Positions 63,246-64,000 of a DNA stretch of 64,000 bases are shown piece after piece. Each line of letters begins with the position of its first letter. Position 1 is the stretch's first letter. Origin of the DNA: Phymatolithon calcareum (Eukaryota > Rhodophyta > Florideophyceae > Hapalidiales); the NCBI GenBank assembly GCA_977006965.1, contig OZ345371.1, positions 310,001 to 374,000 on the forward strand, written 5' to 3'. The notes under the pieces were generated by a model, which had not been told where the DNA came from, made no database searches, and saw nothing but the letters and a program-made list of their open reading frames with translations. The position numbers and the translations under genes were made by a program.

Positions 63246-64000
63246 AATCCGTCAAATACGAATGCATCCAGCACAGCATATTTGGAGGGCAATTAAGGTC
63301 CGCCATTTTGCAAGCAACGCTCTATTACCTACGATTTTTATTGAACCTATCAGCTGCGCATGTCTGCCGCCAGGGAGTCAACGACGGATTTGTGGTTTAT
63401 GTCTTATTACTGGTCTCCGATAGAGCGTGGTTGATCAAAGTGAGTGAATCACTCCAATCATTGCCCGATATGGCACCGATATGTATAGTCGACTGCAAAA
63501 CCTTCGGCAAGGCTTGTCACCGTTGCGCAAAGGGTGAAATCACTTTCTGTCACACAACGATGATTTGCTATAGTAAGTTTGCTGTATATGTTACGCTTCC
63601 CGGAGTTTCAAGGTGAAGGAGAAAGGTGGGAATGATTGTAGCGTTGGGCTCTGGAGAGGGTGAGATGCTAGATCGCCCCCCCCCCATTTCGGCGGTGCTT
63701 CCTTTATTCTTTATGAGTAGTAATCGGCTATATTCTCTGTTTTAAAATAATAATGGCTGTACGAAGACCCCAGAGCTCTGTTAATCACAAGACCAGCATT
63801 AGCAAAACACATTATTTGAGTAGATGCAGATTGGGAAGTCTAAGTTATCGCGTTAACGTCCATTCAGCTTACCTCAAGTTTCCTCGCGTTTCCTTGACGC
63901 GCGGAAGAGCATGGCACTGCACTAGCGTACAAGCGACTGAAGACCAATGTTCTCAAATGATGGAGGCAACGTATACCATTCCTCACTTTTGTAACTTTAC
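63246..64000. other. unassigned end region
   Basis: A plus-strand frame covers 63218-63616, but part of it is antisense to the LINE and no domain is recognised. A run of about ten C lies at 63676-63685. Confidence 0.4.

Noticed and set aside
1-64000. CRISPR arrays, tRNA or rRNA genes
   Set aside because: No regularly spaced repeats and no recognisable tRNA or rRNA sequence on either strand.

Overview
The window looks like a gene-poor, repeat-rich stretch of a eukaryotic nuclear chromosome. There are no operons, no ribosome-binding-site logic, no rRNA and no recognisable tRNA, and few open frames begin with ATG. Almost everything that can be identified is transposon-derived. A BED-type hAT transposase of a kind abundant in oomycetes, together with Ty1/copia, MULE and APE-type LINE elements, suits an oomycete, alga or other protist. 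The sequence alone does not fix the species.

Layout. 1-5.4 kb: nothing recognised. 5.4-8 kb: decayed Ty1/copia element on the minus strand. 8.4-26.3 kb: a mosaic of truncated LINE copies, here called families A, B and C, including an almost full-length but nonsense-ridden family C element at 13.9-18.6 kb and a solo LTR inside an A copy. 26.3-35.8 kb: mostly unassigned, with two related C2H2 zinc-finger loci at 29.3 and 33.3-34.1 kb, the best candidates for host genes. 35.8-40.9 kb: an I-like LINE fragment, MULE copy A with a LINE inserted in its terminal repeat, and a family B tail split first by a hAT element and again by a family A copy. 42.6-43.6 kb: a 936-bp terminal-inverted-repeat element. 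43.7-47.4 kb: a second copia element, minus strand. 48.9-52 kb: MULE copies B and C. 52.7-60 kb: an I-like LINE whose endonuclease is split by a full-length LINE, family L, at 53412-58802, with 14-bp target duplications and an uninterrupted ORF2. 60-61 kb: MULE copy D. 61.3-63.2 kb: an I-like LINE with RT, RNase H and a C-terminal Cys-His motif, minus strand.

How the parts relate. Families L, A, B and C share an APE endonuclease-RT-C-terminal-domain plan without RNase H. They also share a short 3'-terminal RNA fold, placed just before AATAAA, that shows compensatory base changes between families. The reverse transcriptase may recognise this fold, since these copies end in C-rich rather than poly-A tails. 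The I-like LINEs are a separate lineage, with RNase H and A-rich tails. All four MULE copies are defective. Family L is the only element that looks potentially autonomous. Its open questions are a frame change in an A8 run of ORF1, an FSDD in place of FADD in the RT, and an NGH in place of the endonuclease SDH.
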